Shown: piece by piece, positions 10,215 through 20,369 of the stretch
Numbering within the stretch: the first letter of the stretch is position 1
How the letters are laid out: each line of letters begins with the position of its first letter
Assembly: GCA_024663395.1 (NCBI GenBank)
Contig: JANFAH010000027.1
Location: forward strand, 372,001-436,000
DNA from: Pisolithus tinctorius
Taxonomy: Eukaryota > Basidiomycota > Agaricomycetes > Boletales > Pisolithaceae
Direction: 5' to 3'
DNA: 64,000 nt
Program-made: the position numbers and the translations under genes
Notes under the pieces: generated by a model
What the model saw: the letters and a program-made list of their open reading frames with translations, nothing else
Told to the model about the DNA's origin: nothing
Databases searched by the model: none

Positions 10215-11603
10215 TTAACGCGCTCTTCGAGAGCGCAGGGGCGTGCGACTGCGGCTGCGCGACCGCTTCGGCTTGGAACGGACATATGAATCCGCCTTCC
10301 TCGAACGTGAACGAGAGCGCGAGCATGAGGACGACGATGACGAGGAAGAAGGGGGTGAGCTATTGGTCGAATATGAATATGAGCGCCTTCGAGGGCGATA
10401 CTGCTTCGAGCTGTGGGCATACGACTGGACCGGTACGAATTCATCATTTGAACGCATGTACGAACCCATTCGAGTCTGTGAGCGCGAACGTGAACGACGA
10501 TGCGAGGGTGATTGGCCTCGGCCATGTGGCCACCTCGATTGTGGCTGCGCATGCGGTGAGCTACGAGAGCGCTCAGCTGACGAGTGACGAGACTGAACGG
10601 CCAGCGGGTCGGGTACTACTGGCTCGAGCTGGATAGCAAGTGGGGACTGAGGATACATGATGCTCGTTCGAGCGGGTACGCGCGATGGTGTGTCGAACAC
10701 GCTTCGAGAGGGTGTGGCTGTGGGTGAAAGCAAGTGAGTGGGCGATGAGCCCGTACGAACCCCATGCAGACAACTGCCGGGTTGGTTCGTCAGTGACACC
10801 CAGTTGTCGAGACGGTCTCGAAGGGTCCATCCAGCGACCTCGCGGGGAATTTCTTGGCCTGTAGGTAATACGACACGTCCTTCAACCAGTAGACACTTTC
10901 CCGCAGCCAAATATGACTTGCACGAATGGCAATTTGCTCGTATATGCCCTGGAAGTCCACAGAAAAAGCAGAACGAATACGAACGGCGGGGTGCAGGGCT
11001 GTCCGAAGTCCTTGGTGGCTGCGTGCACGAGTCGTCGGCCTTGCTGCACTTCCAGACACCATTTCCGAGTGCGAGAACGTGTTTCCCTGAAGCCATAAGC
11101 CTAGACACAGTAACCCTTTGACTTTGGGAGTCGAGATACTTGAGCACCTCGTGTCTGAAATTGGGAGGGAACCCATCGAAAAAAGTAGAAGCTACATGGG
11201 ATGATGGCTTCTTCTGCTTTACGAGCGATGCCAAATAATGACAATAACTGCGAAAATATTCGCCCAGAGAAGACACCGAGACAGTGTCTGAGTCCTTGAA
11301 TGTGCTTCTAAGTCTGAAAAACCGGTCCCTGCAGGATTCCTCCAGCTCCGGGTACAGCTGGACCACATCCGAGGTAAAACAGTCCCAATCTCCATTGCTA
11401 CTCTCCGCGAGGTGGGACCAGAGGTCGGCTGACTCAAAAGGCGCATATTTGAGTGCGAATTTGATGCATGCGAGCCCGTCCGAGAGGCCGAATCCATCAC
11501 AGAAATCAATTATGTCATCAAAGTAACTTCGAAGGTCCTCGGGGCACCCAGAGAAGCTTGGAGCTTCGGGAGACCCTCGACACGGGATTTTGAGGCCGAG
11601 CAT
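10215..11603 (-). CDS. Gag-like protein with one zinc knuckle and RS-rich tail
   Basis: A single uninterrupted 462-residue frame starts with ATG 226 bases inside the 5' LTR of the gag-only element. Residues 1-200 resemble a retrotransposon capsid domain (FRSYCHYLASL, FFDGFPPNFRHEVL). A CX2CX4HX4C zinc knuckle lies at residues 212-225 (CFFCGLPGHIRANC) and should bind RNA. From about residue 340 the protein is dominated by Ser-Arg repeats and a long serine run, like the tails of splicing-associated proteins. Nothing follows it that looks like pol. It presumably packages the element's own RNA while enzymes come from a partner element. The frame is intact and CpG-rich, so the element may be recent. 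The retroelement assignment is firm from LTR context; the capsid fold itself is inferred. Confidence 0.85.
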   Translation of the reverse strand: MLGLKIPCRGSPEAPSFSGCPEDLRSYFDDIIDFCDGFGLSDGLACIKFALKYAPFESADLWSHLAESSNGDWDCFTSDVVQLYPELEESCRDRFFRLRSTFKDSDTVSVSSLGEYFRSYCHYLASLVKQKKPSSHVASTFFDGFPPNFRHEVLKYLDSQSQRVTVSRLMASGKHVLALGNGVWKCSKADDSCTQPPRTSDSPAPRRSYSFCFFCGLPGHIRANCHSCKSYLAAGKCLLVEGRVVLPTGQEIPREVAGWTLRDRLDNWVSLTNQPGSCLHGVRTGSSPTHLLSPTATPSRSVFDTPSRVPARTSIMYPQSPLAIQLEPVVPDPLAVQSRHSSAERSRSSPHAQPQSRWPHGRGQSPSHRRSRSRSQTRMGSYMRSNDEFVPVQSYAHSSKQYRPRRRSYSYSTNSSPPSSSSSSSSCSRSRSRSRKADSYVRSKPKRSRSRSRTPLRSRRAR

Positions 11604-11808
11604 GACTTCAGGAGTTTATACGAGTGTGAATAGTTGATATGCAAATGCGCGCGAGTGAGAAAACACGAATATGCGAGCGAAGTGACTGCAAAAATGAGAC
11701 CGAAGGGTGAAATCTGCTAAACCAAGCCTGAAAATTGAGAAAACAAAGCTGGAGACTGCAAAATAAAATCTGGGAAGGTTTGGATGGTTGCCAGGCTAAG
11801 ACAGAAGC

Positions 11809-11826
11809 CCCTCGCGGTGGGCTCCA
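11809..11826 (-). promoter_or_regulatory. Putative tRNA primer binding site of the gag-only element
   Basis: Read on the minus strand, TGGAGCCCACCGCGAGGG begins two bases after the 5' LTR. The TGG start complements the CCA end of a tRNA, as in most LTR elements. Which tRNA it is cannot be told from this sequence. Confidence 0.6.
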
Positions 11827-11828
11827 GT

Positions 11829-12177
11829 TGTAGGAAATGGGTTTAAGATGATGAGTGGAGGGGTAGGGTGAAATCTGATGGGAGAGAGTAGGCCAAAAGG
11901 GGCTTCTATAGCCTGGGACTGGATCCTGATAGTCGTCTGAAGGTTCTGAGGCTGTCTTGGTGCAGGGAACGACCTGCTCGAACTCGTCTCTCGTCTTAGG
12001 GTAACTCGTCTCTTGTTTTTAAAAAAAACTAACTACATCCAGTACTAGGTAGTGCTGACTAAGCAACCAAAATGCGAAATTCTAAGTACCACTAGCAGAA
12101 AAAACACCTAGAATCAAAACTGAATAAAATGAACAAAATAAAACAATTCCCCTAGTAGGGAAATTACATTCCCTACA
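11829..12177 (-). repeat. Family D LTR (5' LTR of the gag-only element)
   Basis: It has TGTAGG and CCTACA termini and is 349 bp long. It matches the split left LTR and the solo copy at 63024-63370. Confidence 0.85.
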
Positions 12178-12202
12178 GCGGTAGACACTGCTTTGCAGTG
12201 TC

Positions 12203-12610
12203 TGTCATTTCGGTTAAGTCCTGTCCCCGGTCCTGTCCCCGGTCTACCTGTCCTGGTCTCCATTACCTTAGTCATATGTTAGTAATCCTTGTCTTACCAA
12301 TCCTCTTAGCAATCCTTGCGAGACCGGCATTACCAGTCTCCGTACTATAGTTGTTTCTAGTATATAAACTCGTAGATACTTGGCCTGTAGACCTCAGTCT
12401 GAAATCAACTAAGTATCTCCTGATAACCCCGCCTCGGCCTCGGACTCGGACTGAGATCCACGCAAGGGAATAGCGCTGTATCTTCAGTCGCTAAGTCCAA
12501 TCAGTCCAACTACCTGTATCCTCGACTCCTCCCCTGATCCCGACCCCTCGGCCTTGCGCCCGCTTTGGTCTCTGGTCCGGCCTCAACCCGGACAATCCTC
12601 ATACTTGACA
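12203..12610 (+). repeat. Solo-LTR-like block, CpG-rich
   Basis: It begins TGTCATTTCGG and ends ACTTGACA, the same end types as gypsy families A and C. A TATATAAA box lies near 12360, followed by CTCAGTCTGAAATCAACTAAG, a block shared with the family C LTR. It is CpG-rich, whereas the integrase sequence that follows at once is CpG-poor, so it looks younger than its neighbour. No matching target duplication is seen. A hairpin AGACACTG...CAGTGTCT lies just upstream at 12183-12203. Confidence 0.55.
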
Positions 12611-13913
12611 TCAAGGTCCTTCAGTACAAACATGATCACCCACTGTCAGGACACTTCAGCCAGAATTGGATGTTGGAACTGATCCAGCAGGATTACACCT
12701 GGCCCAGCATTCGCACCTTTGTCAAGGAATATGTGAGGTCCTGCACTATGTGTGCAAGAGCCAAAACACCCAGACACCATCCATACAGCACCCTGAAACA
12801 ACTACTGGTACCAGAAAAGCTGTGGAATTCCATCTCCATGGATTTCATTGAGCATCTACTGGCATCCAGTGGTCACACTGCTATCCTGGTGGTCATGGAC
12901 CAACTATCCAAGCAGGATATATTCATACCCACCTACGACACTATTACCTCCCCTGAGCTTGCTAAGCTCTTCCTACTCCACATCTTCTCAAAGCATGGTG
13001 TCCTGGCACATGTAACCTCTGACTGAGGGTCTGAGTTTGTCTCACACTTCTTCCAGTCCTTGGGTAAAGCACTGGATATGCACCTACACTTCACTTCTGG
13101 ATACCCCTGGAAGGAGATGGCCAGACTGAACGAGCAAACCAGACCTTGGAACAATACCTCCAGGTATATTGCAACTACCAACAGGACAACTGGGCCGAGC
13201 TACTTCCATTGGCCAAGTTTGCCTACAACAATGCCCCAAGTGCTACCACCAGTGTTTCCCCCTTCTTTGCCAACAAGGGTTATCACCCTAACCTCTCAGT
13301 CTTCCCCAAGAGGGACTTGTCCTCGGCATGGGCTAGGGACTACACTGTGGACCTAGACAAACTACACCAGTTCCTACAAGAAGAGATGGCACTAGCCCAA
13401 GCTAGATACCAAGGTCCAGCAGATGTGAAAAGGCTACTGGTGCCTGAGATCAACCTCAGCAACCAGGTCTATGTCAAAGCCAAGTACTTCTGGACCACAA
13501 GACTATCACAGAAATTCACAGACAAGAACCTAGGCCCTTACTCAGTAATAGCCCAGCCTGGCACCCACTCATTCACCCTTCACCTCCCAGACTCCATGTG
13601 TGCAGTACACCTGGTGTTCCATGTGTCACAGTTAGAACTGGCACACCCCAACACTATCCTGAACTGAACTCAGCCACCACCACCCCTGATTGAGGTGGAC
13701 GGTGAACCAGAGCACAAGATCGCTGAGATCCTCAACTCAAAGGTGGACCAACAATGGAAGTGTAGGCTACAGTACCTGGTATGCTGGGCTGGCTATGAGG
13801 GCACCAACAAAGAAACATCCTCTCTGCCAGCCACCAAGCTGAGCAATGCCAAGGATCTACTTGCTGCTTTCCATGCCAGTTACCCCAGTAAACCTGGACC
13901 GATCCCTAGCTAG
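12611..13913 (+). pseudogene. Ty3/gypsy family C integrase with chromodomain, broken
   Basis: This is the 3' part of a pol gene. It shows the HHCC zinc motif region (HDHPLSGHF ... CTMCARAK), the integrase core start (SISMDFIEHL) and the GSEFVSHFF block. An in-frame TGA at 13024-13026 replaces the residue expected before GSEF, and a frameshift follows near 13105. The C-terminal domain continues to about 13667, and a chromodomain (EILNSKVD ... VCWAGYEG) ends at 13913. Gag, protease, reverse transcriptase and RNase H are missing. Chromodomains steer integration to marked chromatin in this retrotransposon group. The copy cannot encode a working enzyme. It resembles families A1/A2 in layout but is clearly diverged. 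Confidence 0.8.
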
Positions 13914-14364
13914 ACATTCCCCTACCCTTCTTTTCTTTTCTGCTCTTACTTTCCCTTACTATACTAAAACGATTGGTGCATTGAAAAATGTGTGCAATAT
14001 TTACAGTGGCTCAAAAAAGTGTCCCAATGTTGGGTGATTTTGGAATGATTTGAGATTTATGAGAGAACCAGTAGGAATCAGTGAAACCTCCTGCAGGACC
14101 AAAGATAGCACAAACTGTTTCCTTGACAACAAGGGCTTGTTTGTTTAATTTGGTTGTTATGGCACTGAGATATAACCATTTTAAAATGACATGTCATTGG
14201 GACACTTTTTTGAGCATGATGTTGTCAGTCATTATTTAGCAAATAACATAAATCTTTGACAACTTCTGAAGGATTTTGTGCTTCAACCTTGCCTGATGAT
14301 GTAATGTACATAATCCTGAGTGATAAATATGGCTTGGGTCCCACTCAGCTAACCCTACTTCACC

Positions 14365-14706
14365 ATGAAATGCATTTTTGCCTCTGCTAGAGAAAATATC
14401 CATCTTCTTTCTGAATCTGGCCTTTCTGCTCATCAAATCTCCTCTAAAGCTGGTCTTGGGCACCCTACTGTGGCCAGGGTCATCAAAGAGTCCCAGCCAG
14501 ATAAGGAAAACCTCAAACTGGGACATCCTTACCAGCTTTCCTCTACTGGCAGAAGGAGAATAGTCTCTAGTGTGACCTCTGGAAGAACTGAAAATGCTGT
14601 CCAGGCCACCCATATAATAAGAGTGGCCCATTCCTCTCCTGTCACTTCCCAAACTGTTTGCAGTGTGCTCAATTCTGCATCCCTGAAGGCTGTAGTCAAG
14701 CAGGAG
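14365..14706 (+). pseudogene. Tc1/mariner transposase, N-terminal piece (left arm)
   Basis: The frame starts MKCIFASARENI and contains the helix-turn-helix stretch ISSKAGLGHPTVARVIKES, typical of the DNA-binding part of Tc1-like transposases. It stops being transposase at the arm junction and runs into inverted sequence. No catalytic residue is present, so it is inactive. Confidence 0.8.
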
Positions 14707-15229
14707 AGTTATCCTCCAAAGGCTGCCCTACCATTTTCCACACATATTTCCTTCCATCTGACCCAATACTATTGATCTTGGGTTCAATTGACCAGATGAC
14801 CCTAGTCCAGTCCTCCAGAGTCCAGGTTTGGTGCTTTGGAACAAAGGCAAGTCCCTGTTGCTGATGCTTGCCAGACAGGAGTGGCTTCTCCTGCTTGACT
14901 ACAGCCTCCAGGGATGCAGAATTGAGCACACTGCAAACAGTTTGGGAAGTGACAGGAGAGGAATGGGCCACTCTTATTATATGGGTGGCCTGGACAGCAT
15001 TTTCAGTTCTTCCAGAGGTCACACTAGAGACTATTCTCCTTCTGCCAGTAGAGGAAAGCTGGTAAGGATGTCCCAGTTTGAGGTTTTCCTTATCTGGCTG
15101 GGACTCTTTGATGACCCTGGCCACAGTAGGGTGCCCAAGACCAGCTTTAGAGGAGATTTGATGAGCAGAAAGGCCAGATTCAGAAAGAAGATGGATATTT
15201 TCTCTAGCAGAGGCAAAAATGCATTTCAT
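14696..15229 (-). pseudogene. Tc1/mariner transposase, longer N-terminal piece (right arm)
   Basis: It has the same start and helix-turn-helix as the left-arm copy, then continues about 60 residues further to the block LEDWTRVIWSIEPKI. In Tc1 enzymes the first catalytic aspartate lies in a WSDE motif at this point. Here the residue after WS is Ile, so even this fragment lacks the first catalytic residue. The rest of the DDE domain is absent. The frame reads 177 residues without a stop, which suggests the rearrangement is not very old. It could still make a DNA-binding protein that occupies transposon ends, but that is speculation. Confidence 0.8.
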
Positions 15230-15604
15230 GGTGAAGTAGGGTTAGCTGAGTGGGACCCAAGCCATATTTATCACTCAGGATTATGTACATTACATCATCA
15301 GGCAAGGTTGAAGCACAAAATCCTTCAGAAGTTGTCAAAGATTTATGTTATTTGCTAAATAATGACTGACAACATCATGCTCAAAAAAGTGTCCCAATGA
15401 CATGTCATTTTAAAATGGTTATATCTCAGTGCCATAACAACCAAATTAAACAAACAAGCCCTTGTTGTCAAGGAAACAGTTTGTGCTATCTTTGGTCCTG
15501 CAGGAGGTTGCACTGATTCCTACTGGTTCTCTCATAAATCTCAAATCATTCCAAAATCATCCAACATTGGGACACTTTTTTGAGCCACTGTACATCAGCA
15601 TTCA

Positions 15605-16255
15605 GCTCAGACTGGCACGCTCACTCAGAGTCCCCTCAAACACTCCTCCCTTGCTCATCCAGAGCTCTTTTTCCTCACCACTCTCTGACCTGGACCACTG
15701 ACCCTTCATGTGCACATCCTTGGGCTGGCACATGATTCCCTCATCCAGTTCCACCCCTACTCCTTCACAATCTGATTGGAGGCTCTCAAGCTCCAAGTCT
15801 GCCACATCTGAGTGCAGCTCTTTGCTAGACTCAGATGCCAGGGGGGTTGGGTGAAGAATGAACTCAAACTCACCCAGTAGATCACCCAGCCAACTGTTGA
15901 ATCAGCACTGGGTCTCCCTCCCAGCTCACATCTCTGCCATTTGACAATCCATGGCCACCATGATCAGCTCAAACCCCTTGACTACCACTGCCACCAAGGG
16001 GTTGGAGGGAGTAGCAGTGGGCATGACTACTCCTGAGGGACTGGCTTCCAATTCACCAGGGACTGTGGACCCAACTCAGGTGACTTTCTTCTTCTGCATG
16101 GCCCTTGGTGATGTGACATCCTCTGGTGCTCTCTTCTTCCCAGCCTTTGCCCTGGCCTCTTCAGCCTTGGGCTCCACCCCCTTGAGAAACTCACACCTGA
16201 CCTTCATTTTGGTGCACCAGTTGCATGTCCTTTTCTTGCACTTACTTTGTTGTGC
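15605..16255 (-). pseudogene. Family C antisense zinc-motif gene, 3' part
   Basis: Read on the minus strand, sequence next to the 1.8-kb insertion encodes CKKRTCNWCTKMKVRC, followed by a charged tail. This matches the second half of the cysteine motif in the antisense gene of gypsy family A (RACVPCKNKKKVC). The first half lies on the other side of the insertion, at 18069 onward. Stops interrupt the tail. The gene is carried opposite to pol, between integrase and 3' LTR. Confidence 0.55.
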
Positions 16256-18068
16256 TGTGAGTCAAAGTGAGGTTCAGTGGTGGAAACCAACCAAAACCAA
16301 CACAAAAGACAAAAAGACCAAGTGGTGGTGTGCCTATGTGGTACCCAGATGGCAGAACCTTTGATTGGGAAGGGTTTTTGCAAGCTACAACACTCAAAGA
16401 TGAGTGCTGAGGGTTGGGGGTGCTCCTGATGAAGAGGGAGCAAGAATGTGGCAGGAAGCGATAGGGTAGACTGCTGTCAGCCTACAGAAGGATGGATGGC
16501 GACTTAATTCAATGCTCTGAGCTGCACTGAGCTCAGGGAGGACTTGGAGTGAAGTTTATTGATGATAGATGATGATAAATGAAGTAGACAATAGCTAGAC
16601 CCTTAATAAAGTCTCAACTATCAAAGCTGATGAATGATTTACTGAGAGATGATAAAATGCAAGCAAGAGGGGCTCTCTGATGTCTTCTTCTTTCTCAGCT
16701 ATCTAAGTACAGTGATTTATATACAGTACAGGGGCATTGCCTATGGAAAACAAGGTGCAAACACTTGGTAAGTGATTGGTAACTGATGAGTAAGGAATGT
16801 AAGTGGTGGGTAATCATCTTAGAAAGCACTGGTGAGCATTGGTAAGAACAAGTAAGCCAAAAAGCAAAGAACCAGTAAGCAAAGTCAAAAGATTGGTAAG
16901 TATTGGCAATAGGTGAGTCAAAGACAGTCAGAATGTCAAAGTATGAGTCAAGTAATGTCAGGAACTGGGAAAGCACACTGGAATCGCATTAGGGGGAGGC
17001 TGTGCATGTCACTTCTTGAAGAGATTGCCTCTGTGCCAAAGTGGGATGACAGAGAGGCAGTGCTGATCTGATGCCAATATAGTACATCCAAAAGTGGACA
17101 GGGTGAGTCAGATGTCAACAGGGGTCAAGCTTTGGGGGTCTGTGGGGTGACAGGAGCATAGGGGATCACAACTTTCCCCCCCTTACTGTCCTCTCAGTGA
17201 AGCAAGTAAAAACTTCATGAATGAGGCTCTGTTGGAAGAGAGGATGAAGGGGGAGCATCTTCTGCTGTATCTTGCAATAAAGAGGCAAGATGTGCATCAT
17301 ACTTGTCATGGATGCGATCAGGGAGAGTGGAGAACAGTAGATTATACTGTAGCTGTCACAATTTTGGAAGAATGATGGACAAGACTGGTATGAAGACATT
17401 GCAGGGAACAGGGAGGAAGGATCTGTATGCTTCTTGGACTGGAGAGACTGAAATGACCACATAAGACCTTTCCAAGCGAATGAAAGGCCTGAGGCAACCA
17501 AAGAACATCCTCCTAGAGGTCATACTGACAAAAAGAACACACTGTCCAAGCTGGATGGGCTGAGAGGGGGCAGATGAGGATGGGATGTACCAGGATGCTT
17601 CAGGACAGAAGCTAGTAGGAACTCCTGGTAGATATACATAGCCATGGTCCCTAGCGAAGGGGACAAGTGAAATGATTGATGTGGAGGCAGCCATATCAGA
17701 AGAATTAGCGAAATGAGCATCTTTTGGAGGGAGTGCTGTAGAAATGTGTGGAGAGCACCAATCCTTTCCAATTCTGGAAGGTAGGATCGCATGGCTGAGC
17801 ACTATAAGCGAGTGTGGGAATGGTGTCGGTATCTGCAGAATTGGTGGAGATACATCAAAAACCAGAATGCCATACACAGGTGCTTAAGAATTTTCATTGA
17901 TGCTTAACTCACTTCCTTCTTTTTTCTTTGGCACTGATGACTTGTTCTTGTGCAAGGGATGACTGCCAACATTTCTGGCTGTCCTTCTTCACATGAGGGT
18001 TATGGTCTTCATCTCCATTCATCAGCTGCATCCATGTCCACCTCACCAAACACCTTTGGTGTGTGACA
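16256..18068 (-). mobile_element. 1.8-kb repeat with TG...CA ends, copy 1
   Basis: On the minus strand it starts TGTCACACACCAAAGG and ends CTTTGACTCACA, with an exact 4-bp duplication (GTGC at 16252-16255 and 18069-18072). It interrupts the antisense gene of gypsy C. A related copy of similar length lies at 41819-43668. A TATATAAA box on the minus strand lies near 16716-16725, and a conserved open frame lies upstream of it. The ends and duplication suggest a very long solo LTR, but an unclassified non-autonomous element is equally possible. Confidence 0.65.
17356..17877 (-). CDS. Unrecognised open frame in the 1.8-kb repeat, copy 1
   Basis: A 173-residue frame contains VLSHAILPS, SMAAS-like serine stretches, GYVYLPGVPTSFCPEA and LVSMTSRRMFFGCLRP. 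The same blocks occur in the same order in the other copy (42931-43453), partly in a shifted frame. This suggests the frame was once selected as protein. A second conserved frame follows at 17166-17501. I do not recognise the family and assign no function. Confidence 0.4.
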   Translation of the reverse strand: MYGILVFDVSPPILQIPTPFPHSLIVLSHAILPSRIGKDWCSPHISTALPPKDAHFANSSDMAASTSIISLVPFARDHGYVYLPGVPTSFCPEASWYIPSSSAPSQPIQLGQCVLFVSMTSRRMFFGCLRPFIRLERSYVVISVSPVQEAYRSFLPVPCNVFIPVLSIILPKL

Positions 18069-18532
18069 GTGCATGGCCGAAAGTGCATGGCACCCAACCC
18101 TTCTCACACTGCCAGCATGACCTAGTGCTTGCAACACTGACAGCCTTCTCCCACTCCTTGCCTTTTGGCTCCCCTGTCTTCTGTTGCACCTGGGCCTCCC
18201 ATTCCTGGCACTCAGCTTCCAACCACTCCTGCTCTTTCCTCTCAGCCTCCAACCACTCCTGCTCCCACTTTTTGGCCTCCACCTGCTCCCTTTCACACTG
18301 CTCAGCTTCCACCCACTCCCTCTCATGCTGCTCTGCCTCAAGTCACTCCCTCTTGAGCCTCTCAGCCTCCAGCCAGGCAGCCTCTTCCCTTGCAGCCTTG
18401 CACCACTTGCACTCAGCCATCTTGGCCTGGATGTTGGCCTCCTTGTCATTGCTGGTGATCTGGAGTTCAGGTGTGGTGGCCTTCTGGAAGCCGGATGGGT
18501 CATTGGGTATGCATGGGGAAACTTGATGAGAA
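18069..18532 (-). pseudogene. Family C antisense zinc-motif gene, 5' part (coiled coil)
   Basis: The minus-strand frame begins MSSHQVSP, like MSSQ starts of the equivalent genes in families A1 and A2. It continues into a Glu/Lys/Ala/Trp-rich repeat (EWLEAE-type units) that should form a coiled coil. It ends with CWQCEKGWVPC, the first half of the cysteine motif, just before the 1.8-kb insertion. One stop interrupts the coiled coil near 18343. The other half of the gene is at 15605-16255. Confidence 0.6.
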
Positions 18533-18678
18533 GACATGATGAAGAAGTCAGGAGAAAACAAGTCTTCACAGAGGAAAACCTTTTTAACCCTGGGAACATG
18601 TGTTCTGTCAGCACAGTGACTGCCAACCTCATGTACCTTAGGGTGGGTCTTGGGGGCTTGACCCTAAGGGGGGGATAC

Positions 18679-19152
18679 TGTCATATGCTGGGAAACCTGC
18701 AGCTCTGTTTTACAGTCTGGATGCTGAACACCAAAACACATTCTGTTCCTTACTGTACTTTTCTAGTTAGCCTTTGTACTGCCCTCACCTGTGCTGAGGC
18801 AGTGCCTGCCTTTGGTTCTCTGACCCCTGCCTCCTCACTTGATTTTTAGTTAATTCCTAGCATCACTATTTAGTCCCTCACCAGTAACCCCAGCCTTTGG
18901 GTTGCTTGTCTTCAGTATATATACTCTATGTACATTGCACTTAGCTCCTCAGTCTGAATATCAACTTAGTTCACCCCAAGTTCCCAGCTTGAGCCCAAGT
19001 CAACTCTCAGCTTTCACTCCTGACCCCCCTCAGCTTACTCTGACTTCAACCCAGCTTGTGCAAGGGTCTAGTGCATGAGCTAAGACCAAGGGTTGTTGCA
19101 CCCAGTGCTTGGCCTTCGGCCTTCAACCCCCAACCTAGTCATGAACTTAACA
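18679..19152 (+). repeat. Gypsy family C 3' LTR
   Basis: It follows a purine tract (AAGGGGGGGATAC) and starts TGTCATATGC. A TATATATA box is near 18916, followed by CTCAGTCTGAATATCAAC, the arrangement seen in family A LTRs. The right border near TTAACA is approximate. Confidence 0.6.
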
Positions 19153-20150
19153 GCAGGCACATCATGGGCAGTCCTCAGATTTAGTAAGCAGGGAGGGCAA
19201 AAGAGATGAAATGAATGCTGCAGTAGGAAGATAGGGGGAAGTATGTGACTGAGAAGACTGAGTACCAGTGTTATACAGTAGCCAGCAAACCAGAGAGTGG
19301 GAAGATGAGGGGGTCCCCCCTTGGGCAAAAGCATGTGTAGTGGGACCATGGAACAAATCATGTGCTGTGCAGAAAGTTGCAGAGAGTCAGCTGGGTACAG
19401 AAAGCAAGTAAGGAAAGGAAAGGAGATCATGGAGAGTACAACCATGCCCACAACAATCCAGGTGACAACAAAAAACGAAGAGATGGGGGGAATGCGAAGG
19501 CAGGTGGTCATAAAGTCAGATCTGGATACTAAATATCGACACAACACAAGCATATTTCATTTTTGACATAAGTTCAGTGGTGAGCATACCTAGCATGTAA
19601 TGAGGAAGTGGAGAGGAAGGAGCCTCGAGATCATCAGCATACAGCAGCAGAGATTTCTGGTATGTATGGCATGGTGTCACTCTGTGCACAGGTGTGGCAA
19701 ATATCATATGGTGACAACTGTATATTGATGGGACAGAGCTCATCAATCTCAAGGAGTCTCAGAGGTCCAATGGTCCAACATCAGACATGAAAGGCGAGCC
19801 TGAGGCAATGTTGTGAGTGGGAGTTTTCAATTTCTAGCAGTGAAGACAGTGCATCAAGTACTTACAAGGGGTTTTCCAATCATCCAAACCTGGAAACAGC
19901 TGTGTTGGAAGACAAAAACCCTTGATGCCAACACAGCTTGAGAAAAATTTGACAGGGGAGGAGGAAACCATATGGACCTTGATGTCAGGCCAGGGGAGGA
20001 TGGTAGGGCTACACTGGTGCACATCGCATGAAGTGAATGGTAAGACACAGTCCTTGTGTGGTGAAAGTGTTGGGTGGCATTGCATTGGTAGAAGATCTCG
20101 ATAGGGGAGGAGGAACATGGGCACTGACAAGGCATGCTAAACACACTTAA
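19153..20150 (-). other. Unresolved stretch with possible spliced frames
   Basis: Minus-strand open frames of 60-157 residues are separated by plausible small introns (GTAAGTACTT...CTGCTAG near 19835-19866; GTATGCTC...TTTAG near 19535-19590). I recognise no domain. It could be a decayed captured gene or part of an unknown element. Confidence 0.25.
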
Positions 20151-20369
20151 AGTAATTCAATGTTATCACTTAGTGACATGTCTGTGCTTGACCACAGAAT
20201 CAATTGTACACACAACACTCTGTATAATACATGACTGTAGACTATTTTAAAGTAACATGGCAGTGTAATACTATGCTGGAGACCGCATGCAACAAGCAAA
20301 ATAGCACCTAAGAACAATGGAGCAACTGCTATGAAAAGATCATAACCATTGACATTATTTCTTGGTCTT

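Larger units (their letters stand above)
417..12177 (-). mobile_element. Gag-only LTR retroelement (family D), interrupted by a younger insertion
   Basis: Two LTRs with TGTAGG...CCTACA ends bound this element: 417-688 continued at 8649-8736 on the left, and 11829-12177 on the right. The halves of the left LTR join exactly to match the right one once the insertion at 689-8648 is removed. The internal region (8737-11828) carries one Gag-like gene on the minus strand, next to the right LTR, so the right LTR is the 5' one. No protease, reverse transcriptase or integrase is visible, so the element is non-autonomous. No clean target duplication is seen (CACGG on the left, GCGGT on the right), which suggests the ends have recombined or diverged. 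A further solo copy of the LTR lies at 63024-63370. Confidence 0.8.
14004..15590. mobile_element. Palindromic (snap-back) Tc1/mariner element
   Basis: The element is flanked by TA on both sides (14002-14003 and 15591-15592) and has CAGTGGCTCAAAAAAGTG ends. Two arms of 703 bp (14004-14706 and 14888-15590) are inverted and nearly identical. They are joined by 181 bp that continue the transposase of the right arm only. It is inserted in the non-coding tail of gypsy family C. The arrangement looks like a head-to-head duplication of a truncated Tc1 element. Transcripts would fold into a long hairpin. Confidence 0.9.

Noticed and set aside
417..12177. Target duplication of the gag-only element
   Set aside because: CACGG and GCGGT do not match, so no duplication can be claimed.
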